From contig SKMM01000215.1 of the NCBI GenBank assembly GCA_007121055.1, positions 1 to 10,701 of the forward strand: a DNA stretch of 10,701 nucleotides. The letters run 5' to 3'. Numbering within the stretch: position 1 is the first letter of the stretch; each line of letters begins with the position of its first letter. The notes under the pieces were generated by a model. That model ran no database searches. It saw nothing but the letters and a program-made list of their open reading frames with translations, and was not told where the DNA came from. Of this stretch, positions 1 to 6,692 are shown piece after piece. Both the position numbers and the translations under genes were made by a program. Source of the DNA: Paracoccaceae bacterium. GTDB taxonomy: Bacteria > Pseudomonadota > Alphaproteobacteria > Rhodobacterales > Rhodobacteraceae.

Positions 1-59
1 CCCCGCCCCGGCCCGCTGCGCAGATCAACTGCGGCGCCCGGCCCGCCGCCCACCGCCTC

Positions 60-67
60 AAGGAGGT
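60..67 (+). promoter_or_regulatory. Strong Shine-Dalgarno of the guanidine operon
   Basis: AAGGAGGT lies six bases before the ATG at 73, a near-perfect anti-16S match. It fixes the start of the substrate-binding protein and suggests that this first gene is translated more strongly than the permease and ATPase behind it, which have no clear ribosome site. Bases 1-59 hold only a weak 5-bp hairpin (CGCAG 19-23 with CTGCG 29-33). No promoter or riboswitch can be recognised there, and the upstream side is cut by the window edge. Confidence 0.85.
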
Positions 68-72
68 CCCCC

Positions 73-1137
73 ATGCCATCGCTCCGCGCGCTCGCCGCCA
101 GCCTGCTCCTCGCCACCGCCGCCACCACGCCCGCCGCCGCGCAGGAGCGCACCGACTTCCGCATCGCCTGGTCGATCTATGTGGGCTGGATGCCCTGGGG
201 CCATATCGCCGAGACCGGCATCATGGACCGCTGGGCCGAGCGCTACGGCATCAGTGTCGAGATCGTGCAGATCAACGACTACATCGAATCGATCAACCAG
301 TTCACCGCCGGCGCCTTCGACGGGGTGACGGCCACCAACATGGACACGCTCTCGATCCCCGCGGGCGCGGGCATCGACACCACCGCGCTGATCGTGGGCG
401 ACTTCTCCGACGGCAACGACGCGATCATCCGCAAGGGCGAGGGCGACGTCGCCAGCCTCGCGGGCGAGCGCGTGCATCTGGTGGAACTGTCGGTCTCCCA
501 CTACCTGCTGGCGCGCGCGCTCGACAGTGTGGGCCTGCGCGAGGCCGACCTCGCCGGCGTCGTCAACACCTCCGACGCCGACATGATCGCGGCCTTCCAG
601 ACCCCCGACGTGACCACCGTCGTCACCTGGAACCCGCTCGTGGCCTCGATCCTGGAAGAACCCGACGCCAACCGCATCTTCGACAGCTCCCAGATCCCGG
701 GCGAGATCATCGACCTTCTGGTGGTCAACACCGACACGCTGCAGGCCAACCCCGATTTCGGCCGGGCCCTCGTGGGCGCCTGGTACGAGATGATGGCGCT
801 GATGTCCTCCGACACCCCCGAGGGCGCGGCCGCCCGCACCGCCATGGCCGAGGCCTCGGGCACCGATCTCGCGGGCTTCGAGATGCAGCTCGCCTCCACC
901 CGCATGTTCTACGACCCGGCCGAGGCGGTGGTCTTCGCGTCCTCGCCCGAGCTGCCCGCCACCATGACCGCCGTGGCCGAGTTCCTGTTCGAGCAGGGCA
1001 TCCTCGGCGAAGGCGCGCCCTCGCCCGATTTCGTCGGCATCGAGTTCCCCGACGGCTCCATCACCGGCGATCCGGCCAATGTCCGCTTCCGCTTCGACAC
1101 GACCTTCATGCAGATGGCCGCCGACGGCGACCTCTGA
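73..1137 (+). CDS. ABC transporter periplasmic substrate-binding protein, guanidine/urea-type
   Basis: This 354-residue secreted protein would capture the substrate in the periplasm and hand it to the permease encoded next. Residues 1-23 form a signal peptide: an Arg near the start, an Ala/Leu core, and an AAA site before QERTD. The mature protein opens with an aromatic-rich stretch (AWSIYVGWMPWGH) followed by VQINDYIESINQ and ATNMDTLSIPA. These are hallmarks of the NMT1-like family long annotated as the urea-carboxylase-associated transporter (TIGR03427 type) and later linked to guanidine. The Trp/Tyr cluster near the N-terminus could cage a guanidinium cation; that is inference. The start at 73 is supported by the ribosome site and the signal peptide. 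It is the first gene of a five-gene operon that also encodes a guanidine-hydrolase-like enzyme, which makes guanidine a more likely ligand than urea. Family assignment is confident; the ligand is not proven. Confidence 0.93.
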   Translation: MPSLRALAASLLLATAATTPAAAQERTDFRIAWSIYVGWMPWGHIAETGIMDRWAERYGISVEIVQINDYIESINQFTAGAFDGVTATNMDTLSIPAGAGIDTTALIVGDFSDGNDAIIRKGEGDVASLAGERVHLVELSVSHYLLARALDSVGLREADLAGVVNTSDADMIAAFQTPDVTTVVTWNPLVASILEEPDANRIFDSSQIPGEIIDLLVVNTDTLQANPDFGRALVGAWYEMMALMSSDTPEGAAARTAMAEASGTDLAGFEMQLASTRMFYDPAEAVVFASSPELPATMTAVAEFLFEQGILGEGAPSPDFVGIEFPDGSITGDPANVRFRFDTTFMQMAADGDL

Positions 1138-1141
1138 GCCG

Positions 1142-1954
1142 ATGCGCTGGATCAACCGCCGGCCGGGCCGCGCGGGGGCCGTGGGCCTGGCGCTGCTGCC
1201 CTTCGTGCTGGTGATCGCGCTCTATGCTGCCGCGTCCGAGGCGCGCCGTGCGGTCAACCCCGCCGACCGGCTGCTGCCCGCGCCCGCGCAGCTCATCGAG
1301 ACCGCGACGCGGCTCGCCAGCGAACCCGACCGCCGCTCGGGCCGCATCCTTCTGTGGTCCGACACCGCCGCCTCGCTGCAGCGCCTCGCCGCCGGGGTGG
1401 CGATCGCAGCCGGGATCGCGCTGGTGGCGGGGCTCGCCATCGGCCTCCTGCCGCTCCTGCAGGCCGGGCTCGGCGGCTTCGTGGCCGCGGTCTCGATGGT
1501 GCCTCCCCTGGCGGTGCTTCCGATCCTGTTCATCGTCTTCGGGCTGGGCGAGGGCGCCAAGATCGCGCTCATCGCCATCGGCATCACGCCCTTCCTGATC
1601 CGCGACCTCGCCGCCCGCACGGCCGAAATCCCCCGCGAGCAACTGGTGAAGGCGCAGACCCTCGGCGCCTCGTCGCTGGCCATCGCGCTGCATGTGGCGC
1701 TGCCGCAGATGCTGCCACGGCTGATCGGCGCAGTGCGGCTGGCGCTGGGCCCGGCCTGGCTGTTCCTGATCGCGGCCGAGGCCATCGCGTCGGATGCAGG
1801 CCTCGGCTACCGCATCTTCCTCGTGCGCCGCTTCTTCGCCATGGACGTGATCCTCGTCTACGTGCTGTGGATCACGGCGCTCGCGTTCCTGCTCGACCTC
1901 GCGCTGCGCTGGCTCGCACGGCGCCTGTCGCGCTGGGCCGAGGCCGCGCCATGA
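1142..1954 (+). CDS. ABC transporter permease (guanidine/urea-type uptake system)
   Basis: This 270-residue inner-membrane permease would form the transport channel as a homodimer. The visible membrane segments are about residues 12-30, 82-106, 111-136, 140-156, 193-215 and 236-258. Residues 166-191 (EQLVKAQTLGASS through LPQMLP) are the cytoplasmic EAA loop of binding-protein-dependent permeases, the docking site for the ATPase, with the usual Gly and the LP at its end. The layout is that of the SsuC/TauC/NrtB group, which pairs with NMT1-like binding proteins. The ATG at 1142 follows the previous stop by 4 nt with no obvious Shine-Dalgarno, so translation is probably coupled. A longer in-frame start at 1079 would overlap the previous gene and add a hydrophilic stretch before the first membrane segment, so it was rejected. 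The last base of the coding frame overlaps the ATPase start. Confidence 0.92.
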   Translation: MRWINRRPGRAGAVGLALLPFVLVIALYAAASEARRAVNPADRLLPAPAQLIETATRLASEPDRRSGRILLWSDTAASLQRLAAGVAIAAGIALVAGLAIGLLPLLQAGLGGFVAAVSMVPPLAVLPILFIVFGLGEGAKIALIAIGITPFLIRDLAARTAEIPREQLVKAQTLGASSLAIALHVALPQMLPRLIGAVRLALGPAWLFLIAAEAIASDAGLGYRIFLVRRFFAMDVILVYVLWITALAFLLDLALRWLARRLSRWAEAAP

Positions 1955-2751
1955 GCCACGTCTCGGTGGAGAACCTGCACCTGGCCTATGCCGGCCGCCC
2001 GGTGCTGGAGCGCGTGAACCTGTCCGTTTCCGAGGGCGAGTTCGTCTCCATCGTCGGCGCCTCGGGCTGCGGAAAATCCAGCTTCCTGCGCCTCCTGCTG
2101 GACCAGGAACGCCCCACCCGCGGCACCATCACCGTCGCGGGCGCGCCCCTGAAGGGCGAACCCGACCGCAGCCGCGGCATCGTCTTCCAGCGCTATTCGG
2201 TGTTCCCGCACATGACCGTGCGCGGCAACCTGATCGCCGCGGACTCGCTCGGAGCCAACCGCCTCGGCCTCCTCGGCCCGCGCGCCCGCCGCGCCGCCCG
2301 CGCCCGCGCCGACGAGGCCCTCGACCGCATCGGGCTCGCCCATGTCGCCGACGCCTACCCGGCGGCGCTCTCGGGCGGCATGCAACAGCGCCTCGCCATC
2401 GCCCAGGCGCTGGCCGCCCGGCCCAGGGTGCTGCTGCTGGATGAGCCCTTCGGCGCGCTCGACCCCGGCACCCGCACCGCCATGCACGGTTTTCTGGACG
2501 AGATGCGCCGCGCCACCGGCATGACCGTCTTCATGGTCTCGCACGACCTTGCCGAGGCGTTCAAACTGGGCGACCGTGTGGTGGTGTTCGACAAGCCGCG
2601 CTGGGACCCCCACGACCCCACCGCCTACGGGGCCACCATCACCCTCGACCTCGACGCCCGCACCCGCGCCATCCCCGACACGCCGCCGCAGGAGACGCCC
2701 CATGCCGCACCGCTCGCGCCCCCGCCACCCCGGCCCCGCGCCGCGGGCTGA
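1951..2751 (+). CDS. ABC transporter ATP-binding protein (guanidine/urea-type uptake system)
   Basis: This 266-residue ATPase powers the importer. All nucleotide-binding elements are intact: Walker A GASGCGKS (residues 36-43), Q-loop in VFQRYSVFPHM, ABC signature LSGGMQQ (140-146), Walker B LLLDEP (161-166) and the switch His198 in VSHDLAEAF. It is most like the NrtD/SsuB/TauB class that serves nitrate, sulfonate and taurine-type importers, as expected from its partner genes. Its ATG overlaps the permease stop (ATGA at 1951-1954), a classic coupling arrangement. After the catalytic core the protein ends in a tail rich in Pro and Ala (last ~25 residues). The tail has no recognisable domain and may reflect drift in a C-rich strand. 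The 2801 start of the hydrolase lies 49 nt after this stop. Confidence 0.94.
   Translation: MSHVSVENLHLAYAGRPVLERVNLSVSEGEFVSIVGASGCGKSSFLRLLLDQERPTRGTITVAGAPLKGEPDRSRGIVFQRYSVFPHMTVRGNLIAADSLGANRLGLLGPRARRAARARADEALDRIGLAHVADAYPAALSGGMQQRLAIAQALAARPRVLLLDEPFGALDPGTRTAMHGFLDEMRRATGMTVFMVSHDLAEAFKLGDRVVVFDKPRWDPHDPTAYGATITLDLDARTRAIPDTPPQETPHAAPLAPPPPRPRAAG
2690..2694 (+). promoter_or_regulatory. Shine-Dalgarno-like AGGAG inside the end of the ATPase gene
   Basis: AGGAG lies seven bases before an ATG at 2702 that is in frame with the guanidine hydrolase. The ATG at 2801, preferred on family length, has only a weak AGGG at 2787-2790, ten bases away. This site could therefore start a longer hydrolase (417 residues) that overlaps the ATPase gene by 50 nt, or it could be chance. 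Confidence 0.35.
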
Positions 2752-2800
2752 CCGCCGCCACCACCACCCAGACCTGACGAAACTCCAGGGCTGGACAGCG

Positions 2801-3955
2801 ATGCGCGCCGAGGCCGACATCCCCGATAGTGAATGGGAGCGCGAAAAGGCCTGGGCGCTGCGTATGGGCCTGACCGGGGCGGACAGCCTCGAGGACCGCT
2901 CCATCCCCACCTTCGCCCGCGGCGAGCTGCCGCATTACGCCGGCATCAACACCTTCCTCAAGGCGCCCTACGCCGAGGACGTCACCGAGGTCGGCCTCTA
3001 CGACGCCACGGTCCTCGGCGCCCCCTTCGACGGCGGCACCACCTACCGCCCCGGCACCCGTTTCGGCCCCCAGGGCATCCGCAAGATCTCCGCCCTCTAC
3101 ACCCCCTACAACTACGAGATGGGCATCGACCTGCGCGAGCAGATGAGCCTGTGCGACGCCGGCGACATCTTCACCATCCCCGCCAACATCGAGAAGACCT
3201 TCGACCAGATCAGCCGCGCGGTGGCGCATGTGGCCTCCTCGGGCTCCTTCCCGATCATCCTCGGCGGCGACCACTCCATCGGCTTTCCCTGCGTGCGCGG
3301 CATCGCGCAATGCACCTCCAAGAAGATCGGCATCGTCCATTTCGACCGCCACGCCGACATCCAGGAAAAGGACCTGGATGAACGCATGCACACCACGCCG
3401 TGGTTCCACTCCACCAACCTGCCCAACGTGCCGGCAAGGAACCTCGTGCAGGTGGGCATCGGCGGCTGGCAGGTCCCGCGCGAGGCGGTGAAGGTCGCCC
3501 GCGAGCGCGAGACCAACATCATTACCATGTCCGACATGGAGCGGATGGGCATCGACAAGACCGCCGAGATGGCGCTGGAGATGGCCTGGGACGGCGCCGA
3601 CATGGTCTACATGTCCTTCGACATCGACAGCATCGACTGCGGCTTCGTCCCCGGCACCGGCTGGCCCGAACCCGGCGGGTTCCTGCCGCGCGAGGCGCTG
3701 GCGCTTGCCTCGAAGGTCGCCGCCGAGGGGCTGTGCGGGATGGAACTGGTCGAGGTCTCGCCGCCCTACGACACCTCCGAGATCACCGCGCTGATGGGCA
3801 CGCGGGTGATCGTGGACGTGCTGGGCGCCATGGTGTCGGCCGGGGTCATGGGCAAGCACAGGCCCCATATCGACAAGCCCGTGAGCTGGCCCATGGGCGA
3901 CCACGACCCCGCCCGCGACGGCCGGCGCTGGTCCACCCCGGCAAAGGGGCGCTGA
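2801..3955 (+). CDS. gdmH: Guanidine hydrolase (GdmH/Sll1077-like, agmatinase/ureohydrolase superfamily)
   Basis: This cytoplasmic enzyme of 384 residues is predicted to hydrolyse guanidine to urea and ammonia. The ureohydrolase metal site is complete: His158 in GGDHS, Asp182/His184/Asp186 in HFDRHADI, and Asp274/Asp276 in SFDIDSID. GGTTYRPGTRFGP and GTGWPEPGG are also present. The DRH form of the second motif (agmatinases and arginases normally have DAH), the Trp in GTGWPEPGG, and the N-terminal segment PTFARGELPHYAGINTF match, as I remember it, the cyanobacterial Ni-dependent guanidine hydrolase rather than true agmatinases. The length also fits that protein (~390). The gene follows a transporter of the guanidine-linked family, which supports the substrate. 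The start at 2801 is chosen by family length; 2702 is an alternative with a better ribosome site. Many databases would call it simply 'agmatinase'. The metal (Ni or Mn) cannot be read from sequence. Confidence 0.88.
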   Translation: MRAEADIPDSEWEREKAWALRMGLTGADSLEDRSIPTFARGELPHYAGINTFLKAPYAEDVTEVGLYDATVLGAPFDGGTTYRPGTRFGPQGIRKISALYTPYNYEMGIDLREQMSLCDAGDIFTIPANIEKTFDQISRAVAHVASSGSFPIILGGDHSIGFPCVRGIAQCTSKKIGIVHFDRHADIQEKDLDERMHTTPWFHSTNLPNVPARNLVQVGIGGWQVPREAVKVARERETNIITMSDMERMGIDKTAEMALEMAWDGADMVYMSFDIDSIDCGFVPGTGWPEPGGFLPREALALASKVAAEGLCGMELVEVSPPYDTSEITALMGTRVIVDVLGAMVSAGVMGKHRPHIDKPVSWPMGDHDPARDGRRWSTPAKGR

Positions 3956-3956
3956 C

Positions 3957-4496
3957 ATGCCCCACGACATCATCGGCGGAAGTGTCGGCCACAACCACGC
4001 CCACGACCCCCTCCACAGCCACCTCCCGCCCGAGGACACCGCCGCCGACCTTCAGGTGCTGACCGCCGAGATCATCGAGGGCTTCCGCACCGCCCGCGAC
4101 AAGGCCGCCTATCTGCGCATCGCTGGCGTGCCGATGGAGGTCGCGGGCCGCGACGGCCCGCCCCTGAAACTGGTGGACGTGCGGCTGACCACCGAATGGC
4201 AGGTCGGCACCGCCTCGCCCGCCTTCGGCACCCGCGAACTGTCCTGGCTCCCCTTCCCGGGCGAGATGATCACCGAACGCACCAACCTCGCCTTCCTCTA
4301 CGTCTCCCTCGACGAACGCCGCGAACTCGACCTCCGCAGCCTCCTTGCCACCCGCCTCGCCCGCCCACCTGCCGCAACCCCCGACCACACCCGTCCCCAC
4401 GATCACTCCCACGACACCTCACCCGACCACCCCCACCCCCACGCCGATACGCACAATCACCCGCACCCCGACGCCCACCCCGACGGTCCGACATAA
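3957..4496 (+). CDS. Histidine-rich protein, candidate metal (nickel) accessory to guanidine hydrolase
   Basis: I do not recognise the 179-residue product as a named family. It begins one base after the hydrolase stop (TGA-C-ATG) and has AAGGGG at 3944-3949, seven bases upstream, so it is certainly co-expressed. Three parts are visible. Residues 1-24 carry six His (GHNHAHDPLHSH). Residues ~31-130 form a compact mixed alpha/beta-looking core with a predicted helix (LTAEIIEGFRTARDKAAYL), then strand-like LKLVDVRL and LAFLYVSLDERREL. Residues 144-179 are a Pro/Asp/His tail with 11 His. Such His tracts are typical of nickel storage or delivery proteins such as UreE and HypB, but no GTPase motif or zinc-finger cysteines are seen here. 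Delivery of Ni to the neighbouring hydrolase is inference from position and composition. A binding partner, second subunit or zinc buffer is also possible. No signal peptide is seen. Confidence 0.85.
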   Translation: MPHDIIGGSVGHNHAHDPLHSHLPPEDTAADLQVLTAEIIEGFRTARDKAAYLRIAGVPMEVAGRDGPPLKLVDVRLTTEWQVGTASPAFGTRELSWLPFPGEMITERTNLAFLYVSLDERRELDLRSLLATRLARPPAATPDHTRPHDHSHDTSPDHPHPHADTHNHPHPDAHPDGPT

Positions 4497-4752
4497 GCCC
4501 GCCACGGCCACGCCCCCTCCCACGCCCCGCGCGCGCCTACACCGACGACGACCCGGCGCAGCGCCGCCACCAACTGGCAGCCGAGGGGCTCACGGCAGCA
4601 CCCGGCGGGAAAAATGCTCCTGCTCCTGCATCGGGCCCAGGTGCGGAGGGACGCGCCCGACCCTGGGAGGGTGCCTCGGAACACCGGTGCTTCGGCGCTT
4701 TATGCCAGCCAGGCCCCTCCAACCGCTGTGCTTCTTGCCACGGTGCAATGCG

Positions 4753-4769
4753 CCCTCCCGGGGGGAGGG
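4753..4769 (+). terminator. GC hairpin, possible factor-independent-like terminator
   Basis: CCCTCCC and GGGAGGG form a perfect 7-bp stem with a GGG loop. No run of T follows, so it is not a classical intrinsic terminator. It lies 256 bases after the last operon gene and 11 bases before a second hairpin (4780-4798). Outer bases (GCGCCC ... GGGCGC, 4750-4778) could alternatively pair around it. It may end or stabilise the operon transcript, or belong to an unannotated RNA. Confidence 0.3.
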
Positions 4770-4779
4770 TCGGGCGCGG

Positions 4780-4798
4780 CCCGGGCTGGTCGCCCGGG
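4780..4798 (+). other. GC hairpin adjacent to 4753-4769
   Basis: CCCGGGC (4780-4786) and GCCCGGG (4792-4798) form a perfect 7-bp stem with loop TGGTC, extendable by one G-T pair. Together with the hairpin just before it, this makes a tandem structured element in an otherwise unassigned region. Its role is unknown and chance is possible at this GC content. Confidence 0.35.
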
Positions 4799-5179
4799 TC
4801 AGGGCATGTGGGGAACTTGGCAAGGAAATTTTGCGACATCGCACCGGAATTGGAATGGGCCTCAGACTTCTTCAGCGGCCTGCCAAAGCCCTCTCCCCCC
4901 AGCGCCGCGCAGACGGGTGACCCCACCCGAACCCGAGGCCTCGTGCCCGCCCAGTCCCACGTTGCGCGCTACGAAACCCTTCGGCCTGACCCTCTTGCGC
5001 CCCCACCCCCAAACGCGCCCGGGCCAAGCCACCAGCCCAGTCCTCCGCCCCACCGGATCATCGCCCCCTGGGAATCGGACCCGCCCGCCCCCGCCGGCCC
5101 GACCCGAAATCCCAACCGGACCGCCCTGTCACGCACAGCCTGCGCCGCCCAATGATCTCCGCCGATCCGCCGGCACGGT

Positions 5180-5196
5180 TTGACAGCGGACCGCTG
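5180..5196 (+). promoter_or_regulatory. TTGACA box overlapping an inverted repeat, upstream of chrA
   Basis: TTGACA (5180-5185) matches a sigma-70 -35 element. It overlaps CAGCGG-A-CCGCTG (5184-5196), a perfect 6-bp inverted repeat. That geometry would suit a repressor covering a promoter. However, the expected -10 position 17 bases on (5203-5208) reads CAGTCC, a poor match, so the promoter call is weak. The element lies ~113 bases before the chrA start. Confidence 0.3.
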
Positions 5197-5308
5197 CTCG
5201 GTCAGTCCCAACACCGGCGGCCCCCCGGGGACAGCCCCCCAACGCGCCCTACAACCGACCTCAGACCGGCTCCACCGCCCCGCACATGCCCCAGCGCAAG
5301 GCTCACCG

Positions 5309-6676
5309 ATGCAGGACCGTCCCTATCCCACCCTTGCCGAGGCCACCCGGATCTGGGCCCGCATCGGGCTTCTCAGCTTCGGCGGCCCGGCCGGGCAGAT
5401 CGCGCTGATGCACCGCATCCTGGTGGAGGAGCGGCGCTGGCTGGGCGAGAAACGCTTCCTGCACGCGCTCAACTATTGCATGCTGCTGCCGGGTCCCGAG
5501 GCGATGCAGCTTGCCGTCTACATCGGCTGGCTGATGCACCGCACGCTGGGGGGCATCATCGCGGGCGCCCTGTTCGTCCTTCCCGGCGCGGTGGCGATCA
5601 TGGCGCTGAGCTGGGTCTACGCGCTCTACGGAAATGTCGGTCCGGTCGAGGCGCTGTTCTTCGGGCTCAAGGCGGCTGTGCTGGCGATCGTGGTGCAGGC
5701 GGTGATCCGCATCGGCGCCCGCGCGCTCGGCAGCCCGGCGATGCTGGCCATCGCGGCGGCGTCCTTCGTGGCGATCTTCGCCTTCGGGGTGCCGTTTCCG
5801 CTGATCATCCTCGCCGCCGGGCTGATCGGCCTCGCCGGCGCCCGGGCCGGGGTGCCCGCCTTCCTCGCCGCGGGCGCCCACGCCCAGGTCGGCCGGGTCC
5901 AGGTTGCAGACGCCGACACGCTCCTGGGCGAGGAGACGCCCGGCCACGCCCAGGTCGACCGCGCCCATGCCCTGCGCGTGGCGGCGGTGATCCTGATCCT
6001 CTGGCTCGGGCCGGTCGCGCTCCTCTTCGCCGCCCTCGGCCCCGCCCATGTCTTTTCCCAGATCGCCGGCTTCTTCAGCATCCTCGCCGTGGTCACCTTC
6101 GGCGGCGCCTATGCGGTGCTGGCCTGGGTCGCGCAGGAGGCGGTGCAGAACTTCGGCTGGCTCGCCCCGGGCGAGATGCTCGACGGCCTCGGCATGGCCG
6201 AGACGACGCCCGGGCCGCTGATCATGGTCACCCAGTTCGTGGGCTTCATGGGCGCGTTCCGCGACGCGGGCGGGCTGCCGCCGCTGCTGGCGGGCACGCT
6301 GGGCGGGCTCCTGACCACCTGGGTGACCTTCCTGCCGTGCTTTCTTTGGATCTTCCTCGGCGCGCCCTTCATCGAGCGGCTGCGCGACAACCGCGCGCTG
6401 ACCGCCGCGCTGACGGCGGTCACGGCCGCGGTGGTGGGGGTGATCCTGAACCTCGCGGTCTGGTTCGGCCTGCATGTGGTCTTCGACGAGCTGCGCCGGA
6501 TCACCGCGCCGGGCCTCGCGCTCGACATTCCGGTCTGGACCACGCTGGACCCCGCCGCCGCCGGGCTGGTGCTCGCGGCCCTGGTCGCGGTCCTGCGCTT
6601 CGGGGCCGGCACCCTGGCGATCCTGTCCGCCTGCGCCGCCGCCGGCCTCCTGCTGGGCGCCGCCGGCCTGATCTGA
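5309..6676 (+). CDS. chrA: Chromate efflux transporter ChrA (bidomain CHR family)
   Basis: This 455-residue inner-membrane protein of the CHR family expels chromate using the proton gradient. It has the two-domain form. The first half opens with IGLLSFGGPAGQI (FGG at residues 24-26), then LNYCMLLPGPEAMQL. The second half repeats the pattern with VTFGGAYAVLAWVAQEAV (FGG at 264-266) and MAETTPGPLIM. Multiple Ala/Leu/Val membrane helices fill both halves, separated by a hydrophilic loop around residues 190-225 with repeated HAQV. The start at 5309 is chosen because the family begins with the short segment LAEATRIWARIGL, and a weak AAGG (5298-5301) precedes it. An in-frame TTG at 5180 would add a disordered 43-residue extension and was rejected. 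No chrB or other chromate regulator is next to it. It converges with the next gene, with 16 bp between the stops. Some relatives of this family may carry sulfate. Confidence 0.94.
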   Translation: MQDRPYPTLAEATRIWARIGLLSFGGPAGQIALMHRILVEERRWLGEKRFLHALNYCMLLPGPEAMQLAVYIGWLMHRTLGGIIAGALFVLPGAVAIMALSWVYALYGNVGPVEALFFGLKAAVLAIVVQAVIRIGARALGSPAMLAIAAASFVAIFAFGVPFPLIILAAGLIGLAGARAGVPAFLAAGAHAQVGRVQVADADTLLGEETPGHAQVDRAHALRVAAVILILWLGPVALLFAALGPAHVFSQIAGFFSILAVVTFGGAYAVLAWVAQEAVQNFGWLAPGEMLDGLGMAETTPGPLIMVTQFVGFMGAFRDAGGLPPLLAGTLGGLLTTWVTFLPCFLWIFLGAPFIERLRDNRALTAALTAVTAAVVGVILNLAVWFGLHVVFDELRRITAPGLALDIPVWTTLDPAAAGLVLAALVAVLRFGAGTLAILSACAAAGLLLGAAGLI

Positions 6677-6692
6677 GCCGGAGCCGGCCGGG

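Larger units (their letters stand above)
4497..5308 (+). other. 812-bp region without a convincing gene
   Basis: The stretch between the histidine-rich gene and chrA has reading frames in several phases on both strands. All are rich in Pro, Arg, Gly and Ala, none has a recognisable domain or a good ribosome site, and they overlap each other, as expected by chance in C-rich DNA. It contains two neighbouring hairpins (4753-4798), an 8-bp palindrome CACCGGTG at 4682-4689 inside a longer imperfect one, a small lower-GC pocket around 4800-4875, and a TTGACA box with an inverted repeat near 5180. It could hold an untranslated RNA, a decayed gene, or the control region of chrA. I see no tRNA, rRNA or insertion-sequence end. 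Confidence 0.6.

Noticed and set aside
1..72. A guanidine riboswitch ahead of the operon
   Set aside because: Only 72 bases precede the start. They lack the conserved ykkC core and the paired ACGR-loop hairpins of the mini-ykkC class. The regulatory region may lie outside the window.
58..1155. Long minus-strand open frame opposite the substrate-binding protein gene
   Set aside because: His/Gly/Asp/Arg-rich low-information translation, typical of the antisense phase of high-GC genes, with a clear real gene opposite.
2801..3955. Agmatinase or arginase
   Set aside because: The DRH metal motif, the Trp in GTGWPEPGG, the N-terminal PTFARGELPHYAG segment and the linked transporter fit guanidine hydrolase better. 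Agmatinase remains the default database label.
2639..4039. 466-codon minus-strand open frame opposite the hydrolase
   Set aside because: It is an antisense shadow: the plus strand has a full ureohydrolase with an intact metal site, and the minus translation has no recognisable domain.
4537..4926. 129-codon minus-strand gene in the gap before chrA
   Set aside because: No ribosome site, no domain, Pro/Gly/Ser-rich, and overlapped by open frames in other phases on both strands.
6663..6692. A bidirectional terminator between chrA and the J-domain gene
   Set aside because: CCGGC/GCCGG pairing is possible around the chrA stop, but the stem is 5 bp with a 9-base loop and there is no T run on either strand. 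It is too weak to call.
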